Of a DNA stretch of 64,000 bases, positions 11,019 to 21,598 are shown one piece after another; positions within the stretch are counted from its first letter, which is position 1; the number at the start of each line of letters is the position of its first letter. A model generated the notes under the pieces. It did not search any database, was not told the origin of the DNA, and was given only the letters and a program-made list of their open reading frames with translations. The position numbers and the translations under genes were made by a program. The stretch covers positions 558,001-622,000 of the forward strand of contig OZ345357.1 in NCBI GenBank assembly GCA_977006965.1. The letters run 5' to 3'. The stretch is from Phymatolithon calcareum. Taxonomy: Eukaryota; Rhodophyta; Florideophyceae; Hapalidiales.

Positions 11019-11834
11019 TTAAGACCCAGAATCCGCTTTGCTTGAAACAACTTCTTTCACAGTTGCCCTAACAGCGTCTTCCCCTGTCTCTTCAATTTCA
11101 TTTCGCTTCCAATTAAAAGCCCGCTCCAACTCAATAATTTCATCTCTATGTGCCTTCATGTACAAGGTGGAAAGTCCATCCTCTTCCTCCACCATGACCT
11201 TAACCTCTTCCTCTCTCGACGCCTTTTTCCAATACCACGGCACGACCGCAAACGAAAGGAGCGAAAGCAGTCCCCAGTACGAACTTTGCAAGTTCTCCGG
11301 GAGAACAAAGTTGAGCATATAAGTGAGTGACCAAATACCACTTGCGGCAACCGCAACCAATATACTTGCCACGCTCGTGCTCGCGCGCACTTTGCCTGTA
11401 AATGTCACCACCCCCTTTCGTCCATCCTTGGATACGTCAGGGACAAACGCCCTTTCCATTAAGTAACGCGCGGCGCGTTTGGCGACGTCTGATGCAGGCT
11501 CGCGTACGGTGAAAGACGCCTGAGTTTCTCTTGCTTTTGTTGAACCTTTCACAAATGAGATTCCACCCCAAAATGTCAAGAAGAAAACAAAAGCAGTTAC
11601 GCCTAGACTGCGGATGTTGACGTCGGAAATCTCTGCAAGATACAAAATGGCAGAGGCGTGCATCGGCGATAATGACATCCGTGGAGAATCTGTCCCCGTT
11701 TGTCGAGAATCAATTTTTGAGGCCGAGCGATTTCGAAATCCAGTCCATGAAGAGCGCCTGCCAATTCTGCACGCTGGATGGCAAGAAGACGTCCGCGTAG
11801 GCAACACAGCGACCGAGGGAATAAAGCAGGTCAT
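11019..11834 (-). CDS. CCB1-like cytochrome b6f heme-attachment assembly factor, plastid
   Basis: A 271-residue protein with a Ser/Arg-rich N terminus like a plastid transit peptide, then two hydrophobic segments: one around the AFVFFLTFWGGISFV stretch, and a second region after a VTFTGKVRAS motif containing VASILVAVAASGIW and a further hydrophobic stretch. The order (membrane helix, short soluble part, FxGxVR-like motif, membrane hairpin, YWKKA, acidic tail) is what I know from CCB1 (DUF3529) proteins, which help attach heme c(i) to cytochrome b6 on the stromal side. The assignment rests on this pattern, not on a search. The upstream GTG at 11894 is rejected in favour of the ATG at 11834. 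It marks the organism as photosynthetic. Confidence 0.6.
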   Translation of the reverse strand: MTCFIPSVAVLPTRTSSCHPACRIGRRSSWTGFRNRSASKIDSRQTGTDSPRMSLSPMHASAILYLAEISDVNIRSLGVTAFVFFLTFWGGISFVKGSTKARETQASFTVREPASDVAKRAARYLMERAFVPDVSKDGRKGVVTFTGKVRASTSVASILVAVAASGIWSLTYMLNFVLPENLQSSYWGLLSLLSFAVVPWYWKKASREEEVKVMVEEEDGLSTLYMKAHRDEIIELERAFNWKRNEIEETGEDAVRATVKEVVSSKADSGS

Positions 11835-12586
11835 TTTGACGGTAATTATGTCTTCGTGATGTCTTCGGCTTTTTCTCCCAGATAGCGGGCTCACCGCGTT
11901 ATTCGTTCCCGTTGCGTATTAACTTGGCAGCATGGTGCCTTCGGAACAATCGTAAAGGCTTCATCGCTGACCACAAACACGAAACGATTATATCGTCATT
12001 CCCCTGATCTCAGTGAAGCTAGAGAATGCCACGTTGTACACGTTGCAGTTTCTTAGGTATTAAACGCCCTAATCTTGATCCGCATAAAATCAAATGTGAG
12101 ACTCAAGTGGGGCCGAAAGGGCGTCTAAGGAATCATGCTCCTACTCTTACCCTCAAGAGTTGCAATATTTAGGGGTTGTTAAATAAATCCTATATACGAA
12201 GTTTTCGTTACTTGCTCTTGTCACCCTCTATTGAATTAAAGGCGAGACACTCATGCCAAGCACGGAGCACGTCTTCATTAGGCCCGAAAACGTGTTGAGT
12301 AACTTCTTAGGAACCAAGGTGCTGTGGTGCACCAGCACGGCTAGCGTAGTGGAGGGTCGTCAAAGTCGGCATGGTTCATTAGACAGGAGAAAAACAAAAT
12401 TGTGACCGTAATGTCGGACGTATAGGTTCTTTCGAGCGTCTTCACATATCTGCTGACCATATCGCGACCAAACAGATAAAGCGTTAAGAGTATGGTACGC
12501 AGATGACTTTACAAAGAGAAAAAGTCCTCATTCGAAACCAATCTCCAAGTTTCCACTAACGCATCCATCATTCCCCAATACAGATC
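11835..12586. other. Intergenic spacer
   Basis: About 750 bases between two minus-strand genes, holding the CCB1-like promoter and the 3' end of the PAP/fibrillin gene. Stop codons are dense in all frames and I see no repeat or RNA gene. Confidence 0.5.
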
Positions 12587-13345
12587 TCACTTTTGCTTGC
12601 AGAAGATCCTGAGTTCCCCCCCACTAGACCTCGCCACGCGAATATGCTCCCCGTAGTACGTTGTTCGGACATCCGTGCTCGTCCCTCGCACAACCGCAGC
12701 CGTAAACCGTGGGAAGCGCCAGTCAGGCAGCGGCAGTCGCGGTGTCAGATCTCGCATCTGCTGGCCAAGCGGCTGCTGCACCCGCAACTGCACGTCCACA
12801 AGCTTGAGCCCAATAGTGTCATTATCAATAACGTCAAAAGACGCTCCCAACACCACCTCTCCAGTAACACTATCGGGAGCCCCGGGAAGTCGTGGAGGGG
12901 TCAGCGTGAACTCCAGGCAGTTCTCTACTCTGCGATCCTCCACAGCGAAACGCTGCCGTACCGCCGATGCCGCCCGTGGCACTGAATTCATCTCGGAAGA
13001 GTATAACAGTGTCCATGCTCCGTCAAGAAGGCTTAAATCCTCAGGGAAACCAACCGCCGCCCCTTCCGCACCGGTCTCCAGCACCTGTGCTGCTAGCTCG
13101 ACCTTCTCCCGAGCCGTCTCACTCAGCCGGAGCTGTGGCCCTCCGGCACCTACCAGTGTGGATACTAGAGTCAGCTCCTGCCGCACCGCGTTGTTGCTTC
13201 CAGCTTGATATTCACAACTGGGGCTGCATCGCGGCCGCTTAAGCACATTTGGCCGGCGTGTAGAAATTTGTGAAGTTTTCAGGAGCGGTCTCATAGAGGG
13301 CATAGCATGCGTGAGAAAGCATGGGGAAATGGTGCTCCCCTTCAT
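12587..13345 (-). CDS. PAP/fibrillin domain protein, plastid lipid-associated
   Basis: A 252-residue protein with an N-terminal Ser/Thr/Arg/Pro-rich leader (about 45-55 residues) suitable as a plastid transit peptide. The body contains LLDGAWTLLYSSE, the signature opening of the PAP/fibrillin domain, and ends with the usual TYYGEHIRVARSSGGELRIF region (the family's YLDEdLRIgRg-like strand). Fibrillins are lipocalin-like proteins that bind lipids, quinones or carotenoids in plastoglobules and thylakoids. The ATG at 13345 is preferred over an upstream TTG. The gene is divergent from the FAD amine oxidase gene, which starts 244 bases away, also plastid-like; joint regulation is possible. Confidence 0.8.
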   Translation of the reverse strand: MKGSTISPCFLTHAMPSMRPLLKTSQISTRRPNVLKRPRCSPSCEYQAGSNNAVRQELTLVSTLVGAGGPQLRLSETAREKVELAAQVLETGAEGAAVGFPEDLSLLDGAWTLLYSSEMNSVPRAASAVRQRFAVEDRRVENCLEFTLTPPRLPGAPDSVTGEVVLGASFDVIDNDTIGLKLVDVQLRVQQPLGQQMRDLTPRLPLPDWRFPRFTAAVVRGTSTDVRTTYYGEHIRVARSSGGELRIFCKQK

Positions 13346-13588
13346 AGTTTGAATCGGGGACGTATCCCGGGAAATTTGCAACGATATTAGTGAACTTTAC
13401 TCTCGAGAGTAATTGGCAACGTCCTTGCGGAAAGAAAGGTCAGAGCGCGATATCGTCCAAGTGTAACACAACGGTACGATGTTTCCTTTAGAGCTGAATC
13501 TTTATGATATCACAAAAAATGACCTCGGATATCTCCCGCAGTGGTGCTGAGCAATCCTTCACCAAGGCCATGGGCGGAAAAGTTTTCC
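13346..13588. promoter_or_regulatory. Short bidirectional promoter interval
   Basis: Only about 243 bases separate the divergent starts of the PAP/fibrillin gene and the FAD amine oxidase gene. A short palindrome ACTCTCGAGAGT lies near 13401. No TATA box is obvious. Confidence 0.4.
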
Positions 13589-15098
13589 ATGCTAATGCGG
13601 TTTTGCTTCGTACCCGCTATTCAGCCTGTTCGAAGGCGAAGTCGATGCAATTTTGTTTGTTCTCAAACATTGTCAAATTCTTCGTCCAATGAGGCCATTA
13701 TTGTAGGAGCGGGATTATCGGGGCTCGCAGCTGCTCGAAAGCTCGGCGATGCGGGAATTTCTGTCCGAATTTTAGAGGCTTCCGATGGTGTGGGAGGAAG
13801 AGTCCGTTCCGATCTCGTTGACGGATTCATACTGGACAGGGGATTTCAGGTCTTCATCGAAGCGTATCCAGAACAGAAAAGATTGTAAGCGAACCCATTC
13901 TCCTTGTTTTTGAATCAGCGTATTAATGAGATCTTAAGTTTCTAACGATATGTTATTTGTTTCTGAATTGCAAAATTCTTGACGTCTTCGAAGACTGGAG
14001 TATGAGCAATTGGATCTTCGGCCACTGTTACCTGGGTCTCTTGTGCGATTTGAGAACCAATTTCACATTGTGTCCGACCCATTTCGGTCCCCATTGCTAG
14101 CTGTGCAGGGTCTTTTCTCCCCTGTGGGTTCCCTGATTGATAAGCTTCGCGTTCTCTGGTTACGTTCAAAACTTCTTGGTTTTTCGCCTGAGGCTCTCCT
14201 CGGGCAATTCCAAGGAGACACTGCTCTGAACTTGTTGAAGAAATTTGGATTTTCCCAGTCCATTATTGACCGATTTTTTGCTCCTTTCTATCAGGGCATA
14301 TTTTTGTCGCCGCTGTCTGAGCAATCTGCAGCAATGTTTGCATACGTGTTTCGAATGTTTGCGGTCGAATCCGCGTCTTTGCCCAGTCACGGTATCGGGC
14401 AGGTTTCAACTCAGTTCGCAGAAAGCTTGCCGAGCAATGTCACCGTCGAGTTGCGAAAACAAGTAACTGCGGTTACCGAGAACAGCGTCACCTTTACTTG
14501 TTTGGAAACTGGCAAAGGAGAAACATTTCCAGCGGCATGCGTTATAGTTGCCACGGATGGACCAGCCGCGGTCAAATTGCTTGCGCCGAAAATTGACACG
14601 AATGTTTCAAGAGGTTCCATATGCCTCTACTTTCAATCGAATGCCCCATCTCCTATCAAGAAGCCGATTCTTGCTCTGAACGGAGGTGGTGCCAAGGATG
14701 GAATCGTTAACAATATGTTTGTGCCTTCAGTGGTGTGTCCAACATTTGCGCCTCCAGGCAAAACGCTAATATCCACTACTATTGTCGGAACGGAATTGAA
14801 TACGAAAGACGAAGACCTGGAAAGGCAGGTGAAGTTGCAGATGTCAAGTTGGTTTGGAGATGACGAGGTGAAAGGCTGGAAGCTGTTGCGAATTTATCGT
14901 ATTCCACATTCTCAAACTGCCCAAAACCCTGATTACGTGTTTGATCGAAGTGTTTGTCTTGGAGATGGCCTTTTCGTATGTGGAGACCACCGCAACTCGC
15001 CCACTGTGAATGGCGCACTGTCGTCAGGAACTTCAGCAGGGGAAGAAGCATTGAAATTCTTGATGGAAACTGCGTCCAGCCCACTACCAGTGCAGTAG
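13589..15098 (+). CDS. FAD-dependent amine oxidase/protoporphyrinogen oxidase-like protein, plastid
   Basis: Two exons, 13589-13884 and 13994-15098, separated by a 109-base GT-AG intron; joined they encode 466 residues. A basic N terminus (1-33) resembles a transit peptide. The Rossmann motif GAGLSG at 40-45 with LEASDGVGGRV just after is the dinucleotide-binding start of the flavin amine oxidase fold. The splice restores the motif LLEYEQLDLRPLLPGSLV, which is continuous in this family. A C-terminal VCGDHRNSPTVNGALSSG segment is the second FAD contact. Substrate unknown; relatives include carotenoid desaturases, isomerases and PPO. The stop lies 27 bases from the stop of the convergent phosphoglycerate mutase gene. 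Confidence 0.8.
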
Positions 15099-15125
15099 AC
15101 AAGGACAAGACCTGGATGACAGATG

Positions 15126-16542
15126 TTAAATGGTAACTTTTTGCGACCCCTTGATCAGGGTGTGTATCATCGGCATAATCTCACTACCGGGAAAACGACC
15201 GAGCGAGCCCTTGCTGCCGATATCAATTTCATCGAATTTTTCGGCAGCATCAGCGTGGATCATGGTCTCTGCCTGGAAAAAGTCTGCAGATACATCCACG
15301 AAAATAATGGGGACAGGTTCGCAAGTGTGATCACCGTACTCCACAACCGTTGTGTGGTCTCCCGTGACAATCAGAATCATTTTCTCCCTCTCGGTCTTTG
15401 AAAGCAGTTGTAAAATCTTGGCAACCATTGAGTCAACCTTCTCAAGCCATTCCACTTTCTTGGGTACTTCGCAATCATGACCCTACATCCAACAATAAGC
15501 CAAGCAATCCATCAGGTTAAACAATGACGTAATATCATATGAACATGACTGGACGAACTTAACTTACTGCTTCGTCAACCGCCTTAACGTGGATGATTCC
15601 CATGTCATAGACATAATTGTTCGTCGGTGAGCGACGTCGCAGCGACATGTGCTTCAAGCAAGAAACTGCTTTGCTCTCCAGATTCGTGGAGTACCCACCG
15701 GTGGCACCTGGTGCGGTAATAATGTCAATGTGGGCTGTTTGCCCAATGCCGGAAATGATTTTTGTCGGAGCGATCATGAATGTCGAAAATTGGTTGACCA
15801 TTTTGAAAGGCTCCAGAGATATTTGCTCAGCGGCACCGCGAAGGAGAACGACGTCAGAATACGACTTCCCACACGCCCGGCGCTGCTTCATCAAGGGATG
15901 CTGTCTCAAAAATTCTCGAAACCGATCTGATACTGCATTCGCAACACCCGCTGTCTTATTGGCCTCTGTGGTACCTTTGGTCGGTACAGCGGTCAAAAGC
16001 GGCCTGCCATCTGAGAGCGGATCCGTGTTGGAAATATGGTCTGACATACCAGGTCCACGGAAACTGATGGCAAGACGATGCTGCCCTGCATACTGTACAG
16101 CAATAATAATGTCCGGAAAGGAGGGAACGGAAATGTCCTTCATATCTCGACATAAAAGCTTAGCAGCTTCAGCGAAATCAGAACCAGCGCAACGCTTACG
16201 AACAATATCGGAGCCATCATCAGCCATGGTCGCGAAGTTGCACTTAAAGGCTACGTCGCCTACAGACATCGGCAGCCCCGCCCCGATCGTCTCGAACGCT
16301 CCACGGCCACGGTACACCTTGCAAGCATCATAGCCAAACATGTTGAGATGGGCAGTATCCGACCCACAGGCCAGTCCTGGGCGTACGGGGTCCTGTAATC
16401 CGGCTCGACCGCGCTTGGTGAGCGTGTCGAGCGTGGGCATATTGGCCACCTGCATCGCAGTCCGACGCTTCAGGGACACGGAGCCCACGTCGGACAGCCC
16501 ATCCACAATTATGAGAATAACCCCGTAGTCCCCCTCCATCAT
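15126..16542 (-). CDS. Cofactor-independent phosphoglycerate mutase, archaeal (ApgM) type
   Basis: Two exons on the minus strand, 16542-15568 and 15482-15126, with an 85-base GT-AG intron; 443 residues. It interconverts 3- and 2-phosphoglycerate in glycolysis. The alkaline-phosphatase-superfamily start IIVDGLSDV gives the first metal aspartate (D14), and CGSDTAHLNMFGYD contains the likely phospho-serine (S59). Near the end, VKAVDEA joins across the intron to GHDCEVPKKVEWLEKVD, the conserved metal-ligand block, and IVTGDHTT follows. Length (about 400-450) and motifs fit the ApgM group rather than the roughly 510-residue BPG-independent enzyme of plants. No targeting peptide is visible, so probably cytosolic. 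Confidence 0.88.
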
Positions 16543-16925
16543 CGCTGGTTAGATTCGCTTCCGTTCATGCGTGAAGGGTGAGCGCGGGCCATATGAATCT
16601 GTGGACGTTGAATCTACTCGGAACTGCCGCATGCGGATCAATTAATGATCCCGATCTTGTCGCAGAACGAATTGTAGCCTTCATTGGCTAATCGAAGTCA
16701 ACCTAGCTAGGATTGGCGACTTTCATTTCAGAGACTTGTTACCCAATAAAGTTCTTACGTGTGTCCCCAACGTGTATCTGACAACACAGTCAACTGTATC
16801 TATCACTTTCATGACGTTCAGTTGAAACCGGTCAAGCGACAAGCTCTCTTCTGTTGTGCCAAAGCACCTGAGAAAGTTAATCGAAGTCGAACTTTGGGAA
16901 AGATCGAAAAGGATCATCCCGAGGA
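16543..16925. other. Divergent promoter spacer
   Basis: About 380 bases between the divergent starts of the phosphoglycerate mutase gene and the NDUFAF4-like gene. It contains no long frame and no evident repeat. Confidence 0.45.
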
Positions 16926-17510
16926 ATGGGAAACCTCATCCCCACCGGTACACGCGCCGCTCGCGGAGCAGCAGGCTCAGCAACAGCCACAACGGTTCAA
17001 GCAAGCGCACGTAAAGCGCCTCCCAGCCCATCTGCGCCGCAGGCGTCTACCACTTATTCCTCAATTCCCGCATCTGCAGACGACGAGTGGGCGAACATTC
17101 TACGCGGACTGAGCGGCGCTATCGAAAGCTCGTCATGGGACGGTAAAGCGCCATCGGCGCGCGGCACAGAGGGTCCTCATCCAGCAGCGCGTGGTGAATC
17201 AGTACGAGCCCGGCTGCCAAATGCGGAACATGTGCGATCGGGGGCAGCATCGAAGACTAGGGTGTCGACAGACACGAGTGGAATGCTAACACAGGCGCAG
17301 GTGATCGGATTGTTTCGCCTGAGACGATCGGAACCGGATTTGTGGGACGCGAAGGCACTGGCGGAAAAATTCGCGGTGAAGGAGAAGGACTTGGACATGC
17401 TCATAAGATATACTAGAACGTATACCGCGCGGACGGATATCGATGGCGCAATCCGTGGATACTACGACCCCAATGCAAATACGCCGATTGAACGGTTTGA
17501 GCGCGACTAG
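16926..17510 (+). CDS. NDUFAF4-like mitochondrial complex I assembly factor
   Basis: A 194-residue protein starting MGNLIPTG, then a long Ala/Ser/Pro-rich disordered part, then a C-terminal helical segment (about 118-170) with the order GMLTQAQVIGLFRLRRSEPDLWDAKALAEKF followed by a KDLDMLIRYTRTY helix. This reproduces the pattern of the C-terminal part of NDUFAF4 (UPF0240), which binds assembly intermediates of respiratory complex I. The family also starts MG, allowing N-myristoylation. Assignment is by motif memory; the disordered part is not diagnostic. The gene converges on an unknown gene 168 bases away. Confidence 0.6.
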   Translation: MGNLIPTGTRAARGAAGSATATTVQASARKAPPSPSAPQASTTYSSIPASADDEWANILRGLSGAIESSSWDGKAPSARGTEGPHPAARGESVRARLPNAEHVRSGAASKTRVSTDTSGMLTQAQVIGLFRLRRSEPDLWDAKALAEKFAVKEKDLDMLIRYTRTYTARTDIDGAIRGYYDPNANTPIERFERD

Positions 17511-17677
17511 GCGAACCGGCCGCGGGGTGCACATGCTACTGATGACTGGAGCTTATGGAAGCGATTGGTTTATACTACTAATTACAAATGTTACAGTGGT
17601 GGTTCTCCTGCTGTACAAAAGACGGAAGCCCGGGAAAATTTTTAAAAAAGGTTGAGGACATCTGCTTGTGTCCTTGA

Positions 17678-18400
17678 TCATGCGCACGGATCGTGGTGGT
17701 CCTCTTCGGGAGATCGCACGGCATGGAGATGGGCACCTAGAAGAACGAGAAGCAGGGAGACGGAACCGATTTGAGCGAGATAGACAGGCCCATTCTCACG
17801 TGCGGCGACACTCTCAAATGACCCGAGCACGAGTGCAGTGACACCGACAGTGAAAACGGCACCCTGGATTGGACGACGACGACGTCTGTGCGATGAACCC
17901 GAAGCACTCCGACGCGACCGTGATCCCTTTACTCTCCTGAGCAGAGACTGCACCTCAGCAAGCTCCTCCGAAATCTGCACACGAGCTCTTTTCGACTCCT
18001 TGTGGCTGTCCATGAGAGTGCGATTCCACTTCGAAAGTTGCGGAATACTCTCCTTTCGTGCAAGGTCAGCGTGCTGTTCTTCCAGTTCACGCTCTGTGCG
18101 CAGGTAGAGCTCAGCGAGAAGCTCTGTGACGCCGGCCATTCCGCTGGCAATGCGCTCATCCATGACCTTCTCGCTATTGACATGTCGAGTGGCGCGCATT
18201 AGCTCCTTTGCAAGCACGTCTTGAACATCGCGGTCGCCATCAGAGGAGGACCATTCGTGCAGACGACCAAGCCCAGCGCCGTTGTCTCCACCCGGCAACA
18301 TTGCGCGTGGAACGCATCTTGGGACACGACGTGCCGAAAGTGTGTCACAGTAATGCCGACGCATCGGCAGACTGGCTGCGACAGCGAAAGCTGGATACAT
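17678..18400 (-). CDS. Unknown protein with coiled coil and two C-terminal membrane segments
   Basis: A 240-residue protein that I do not recognise. The first about 40 residues are Arg/Ala-rich and could target an organelle. A Glu/Arg/Leu-rich segment (roughly 65-165) is probably helical or coiled coil. It is followed by a basic run SHRRRRRP and two hydrophobic stretches near the C terminus, then an acidic, histidine-containing tail. The topology suggests a tail-anchored or hairpin-anchored membrane protein with the coiled coil on one side. The ATG at 18400 is chosen; an upstream GTG at 18481 would add 27 residues. Probably real because of its length, codon pattern and the divergent promoter layout. 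Confidence 0.6.
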   Translation of the reverse strand: MYPAFAVAASLPMRRHYCDTLSARRVPRCVPRAMLPGGDNGAGLGRLHEWSSSDGDRDVQDVLAKELMRATRHVNSEKVMDERIASGMAGVTELLAELYLRTERELEEQHADLARKESIPQLSKWNRTLMDSHKESKRARVQISEELAEVQSLLRRVKGSRSRRSASGSSHRRRRRPIQGAVFTVGVTALVLGSFESVAARENGPVYLAQIGSVSLLLVLLGAHLHAVRSPEEDHHDPCA

Positions 18401-18898
18401 CTCGCGGCAAATAACTGGGGCCAGATATGCACGCGAAGTCCCTTCGCGGGAAAGTGCTGGCGCGAAAGCGGAGGACGCCACAAAAACGAAACAGATATGC
18501 GTATGCTATCACGTGATGGTCCTCAAACATGGCGCAAAGAGGCGGCCCGCCGCGGCGTGTCCGGATCCGTATGGATATTTGCTTCCACGTTAGCAACGCT
18601 ATGATGCAGATCGTGGCGAAATAGACCAATTATTTTACATTAATCAACACATAGAGGACGGACACGTGTCATATGCTTCGTCGTCTTTCATAGACCTCAT
18701 TGTGCCCGCGACACGGCGATTGGTGTTCCGAAACAGGCACAACCCGCCCTCCCCTTTGGCCGCCTACCGCTGTGCGCCACCCAGAGGTTTATATAAGTTA
18801 AAGTCGCCTTGCGCGCAACCGACTTCGAGATTGCACACATCGCAGTGCCGCCATCACGCACTGCTCCCGCACCGGTGGAGCGAGTGAGCTCTGCTGCC
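18401..18898. promoter_or_regulatory. Bidirectional promoter with E-box palindrome and TATA box
   Basis: Between the divergent starts at 18400 and 18899. A perfect 10-base palindrome ATCACGTGAT (18508-18517) has a CACGTG core. A good TATA-like sequence TTTATATAAG lies at 18788-18797, about 100 bases before the ATG of the rightward gene. Function inferred from position only. Confidence 0.5.
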
Positions 18899-19570
18899 AT
18901 GGGTGTGCGCGGCGAGGTTACACACGGTATGGACGCGCGGAAGAAACTGGGCACTGCCCCGCTTACGCGCGCTTTACGTGCCGCCACCATGCCGAATCCG
19001 CCACCCAAGGCCGAAGAAGAGCCTGTTCTGGTTGTTGCGCCGCGTGTCTATCCGTTCCCACCGCCACATGCCCCACTGTCAGTGCCGCTTGCGGCGAAGA
19101 ATACGCCACGCAAGAGCTTGCTGAAGCGCTGGCGGGGCTCGGTGGCGAAGGAGAAACGGACGAAGGGACGGGATTCTATGAGTACTATGAGAAGGATTGA
19201 GAAAGAACTGGTTGCGAATGAGGTGCGCGAGATTGTCGATGTAGCAAGTAGAAGAATGGCATCTGATGATGGCGATCTGCAAAGATTGCGCCGAGCAGTG
19301 ATGGATGTACAGGAATCTGCAAAGGAGGATATGGTTCGATTGGCAACCAGACACTCTAATGTTCAGGTTAAAGTTGGGGATAAGGTCACGTTGGCGCTGC
19401 ATGAGATGGACGCACAGACGAGAGCGGAGGTGGAGGTCGTGGTGGACAGGGAACGGGGGGTGCAGAAAATTGAGGCGAGCGAGGAATTGAAAGTGGTCAG
19501 AGATCGGATTTCGGAACTTGAAGCGTGTGGAGTGAAGGTTCTTGGAGTTGAGAAGATGTCACCGATTTGA
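18899..19570 (+). CDS. Unknown basic protein with C-terminal coiled coil
   Basis: A 223-residue protein starting MGVRGEVTHGMD. The N-terminal half is Pro/Ala/Arg-rich and probably disordered, including a PFPPPHAPLSVPLA stretch. A basic cluster TPRKSLLKRWRGSVAKEKR follows, and the second half is Glu/Arg/Val-rich with heptad-like spacing. No family recognised; basic region plus coiled coil would fit a nucleic-acid, chromatin or cytoskeletal factor, but that is speculation. The ATG at 18899 is used because the frame upstream only has a TTG. A TATA box about 100 bases upstream supports it as a real gene. Confidence 0.55.
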   Translation: MGVRGEVTHGMDARKKLGTAPLTRALRAATMPNPPPKAEEEPVLVVAPRVYPFPPPHAPLSVPLAAKNTPRKSLLKRWRGSVAKEKRTKGRDSMSTMRRIEKELVANEVREIVDVASRRMASDDGDLQRLRRAVMDVQESAKEDMVRLATRHSNVQVKVGDKVTLALHEMDAQTRAEVEVVVDRERGVQKIEASEELKVVRDRISELEACGVKVLGVEKMSPI

Positions 19571-20850
19571 AAAGCCGCTCGACATGTTTGCATTTCGCAT
19601 TTCTTGCGCTTGACTTGTTTGTAGAAAAACGCATTCATTCAAAACGCGTGTTTTAGGTGCAGTGTAGGAAGAAGGAATACGAAACAAGACACAACCCTGT
19701 GACGCCGTCGCCGCGCTACGTGATAACTCATGTTTTCAAGTCTCATCATGCATGCTACAGTACTGAAGGAATATACAGCATTTAGTCATAGCATCGAAAC
19801 AAACAAATTGTAAATATACTTGCAACCCCGTATCTGTACCACCCTCTATTACCCTTCATCTTCTCTCCCGAAGTGATCACTTCTAACTTATTCATTCATT
19901 GCCGAACCTGAGGTAATGCACGAGCAAGGCGAATACGCTTCGGCTTGCTCCGGGGTTGGATCTGCTTGCTGCACTGGTTTGCGCCATCAAAAGAAAAGGT
20001 CACAACGACCCGACGACTCTACAGCGCAACGAGCGCATTCAGCCAACAAGGTGCCAAAGCATTCTACCCTTTGGCAATGCGCCTCTATTTTGATAATTCC
20101 ACAATTGTGGAACACAGTTCTCCGCCTCATGTCCTTCGCGGCCCACAGTCGTGTCGCCGTATTGTCACGCTTAAACATCCAAACAAATTCAGGTGATTCA
20201 CGGGTTCCACTGCAGCGTTCTTGAAGTAAGACAGACGAACTGCTTCTTTTTCAAGGGCATTCACTAGTGCCATTGAATGACGTCAACATCAACCATTTTA
20301 ACATCTCATCGGACGCAGATTATTCCACACATCCTGATTCCCAACTAGATGAGACTTAATTCAACATCTAAAATCGATTGTATTGCTCGTACGAAGACGG
20401 CAATATAAAGAGAGGAAAAGCATGACTGACGACAGGCTTCCCACTCGAGCAAAGTCCAATATCCTCGATTGGTACCGACGAAAGCTTTTAGCCTTTCTTT
20501 TATCTAGTCGCTTTTCATCCCGGCTCTCGACACGCATCACAGGCTGTGATTCGCAGTCTCAAGCCTCTCGGTGAAGCCGCTAGACGTTTACATTGTTGGC
20601 AAAACGGTGGACCAGCTTGCAAAAACCCCGTTTTGACAGCGGAGTCGATGAGACAAAACCCCGGTTGAGGCATTCCTCTTTTAGGTTTTCATGTTCCAAT
20701 AACTTTTAAACGTGTTGGATACAGAATTAGGTTTTTGGCTATTGCTGACTGTACAGCCTTTGCCAGAGGGTTGATTTGGATTCCAATAGCATTGAGTCCT
20801 CGTGGCTCGATCGATGCGCTGCCCTCAGTGTTTACAGATGCGCTGGCAAT

Positions 20851-20908
20851 GCGGTAACACAAGATCTCCCTCTTTCGCTAGCAAAAGAGGGAGATCTTGT
20901 GTTACCGC
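20851..20908. repeat. 58-base near-perfect palindrome
   Basis: Two 29-base arms meet at a GCTAGC centre between 20879 and 20880. All base pairs match except one (20876/20883). The arms contain AAGATCTCCC and its complement. Such a cruciform-forming sequence is unlikely by chance; it could be a foldback element or a recently inverted duplication. Confidence 0.9.
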
Positions 20909-21184
20909 TTTGAGAAGCTTCTCTAGGTGTTAACCCGGTTGAATATTTGCAGCGATATGGGCTTTTCATCTCAAGAACTGTAAACATGTTGGGACAAGCA
21001 ACCATATGGTTCACCTTCGCATATGCAAAGGTGCACCAAAAAATTGGCGTTACGATTTCGGGAACAAGGTCAAGGACTTTGACCTGCGCTGGCACAGTAT
21101 CATACCAGTGCTTCTCAACTTACATCCCAGGTTTCGGGCTGTAAGCGGCGAAATGTAAAAATAAAAAAGGACAAGAAAATAATT

Positions 21185-21225
21185 ATCAAATAGTTTTTTC
21201 ATTTTACATGAAAAAACTATTTGAT
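21185..21225. repeat. Hairpin, 18-base perfect arms
   Basis: Arms 21185-21202 and 21208-21225 are exact reverse complements with a 5-base loop (TTTAC). The arms include a run of six T (or A). It lies about 280 bases from the 58-base palindrome; not near a gene end, so a terminator role is unlikely. Confidence 0.9.
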
Positions 21226-21598
21226 GGAAATTGAAAACCTTATGGTACAGCAGTTATAGCGAATTCCCAGTCTGTTTGAAACCTATGCAGCAGTATGATT
21301 TTGAATTTACATCGCACGTCGCAACGTCGCTTGCTGGAGAGGGATATCATAAATAGTGCTGTGCAGCTGCCCAGCAGAGCTTTTGCTTTCCATTCATGCT
21401 TGTGTGACCATATTGCATCGGGTTGTCCATTTGAACCCCAAGGTTGCCGTCAACCTACCGAACAAGAATACTCCGCCATTCAGATTCACATCCCGCCGAC
21501 TGCGCCTTTACGGCGCCTTCGGAGGGCTTGCGGCAGTAGAATAGTCACGAGCGTGCGTTCCCCGTCCACCTCTGTGTTTGCAAAGTGGTGCCATTCTC

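Larger units (their letters stand above)
19571..21598. other. Gene-poor 2-kb stretch with long hairpins
   Basis: No gene is supported; frames are short. It contains a long inverted repeat at 20851-20908, a palindrome GAGAAGCTTCTC near 20912, an imperfect one around GCATATGC near 21019 and a hairpin at 21185-21225. The crowding suggests foldback or MITE-like debris. Confidence 0.5.

Noticed and set aside
12675-13208. 177-codon plus-strand frame
   Set aside because: Antisense shadow of the PAP/fibrillin gene, which has the correct domain signature.
15617-16333. Long plus-strand frame of 238 codons
   Set aside because: It is the antisense shadow of the phosphoglycerate mutase gene, whose motifs are unambiguous.
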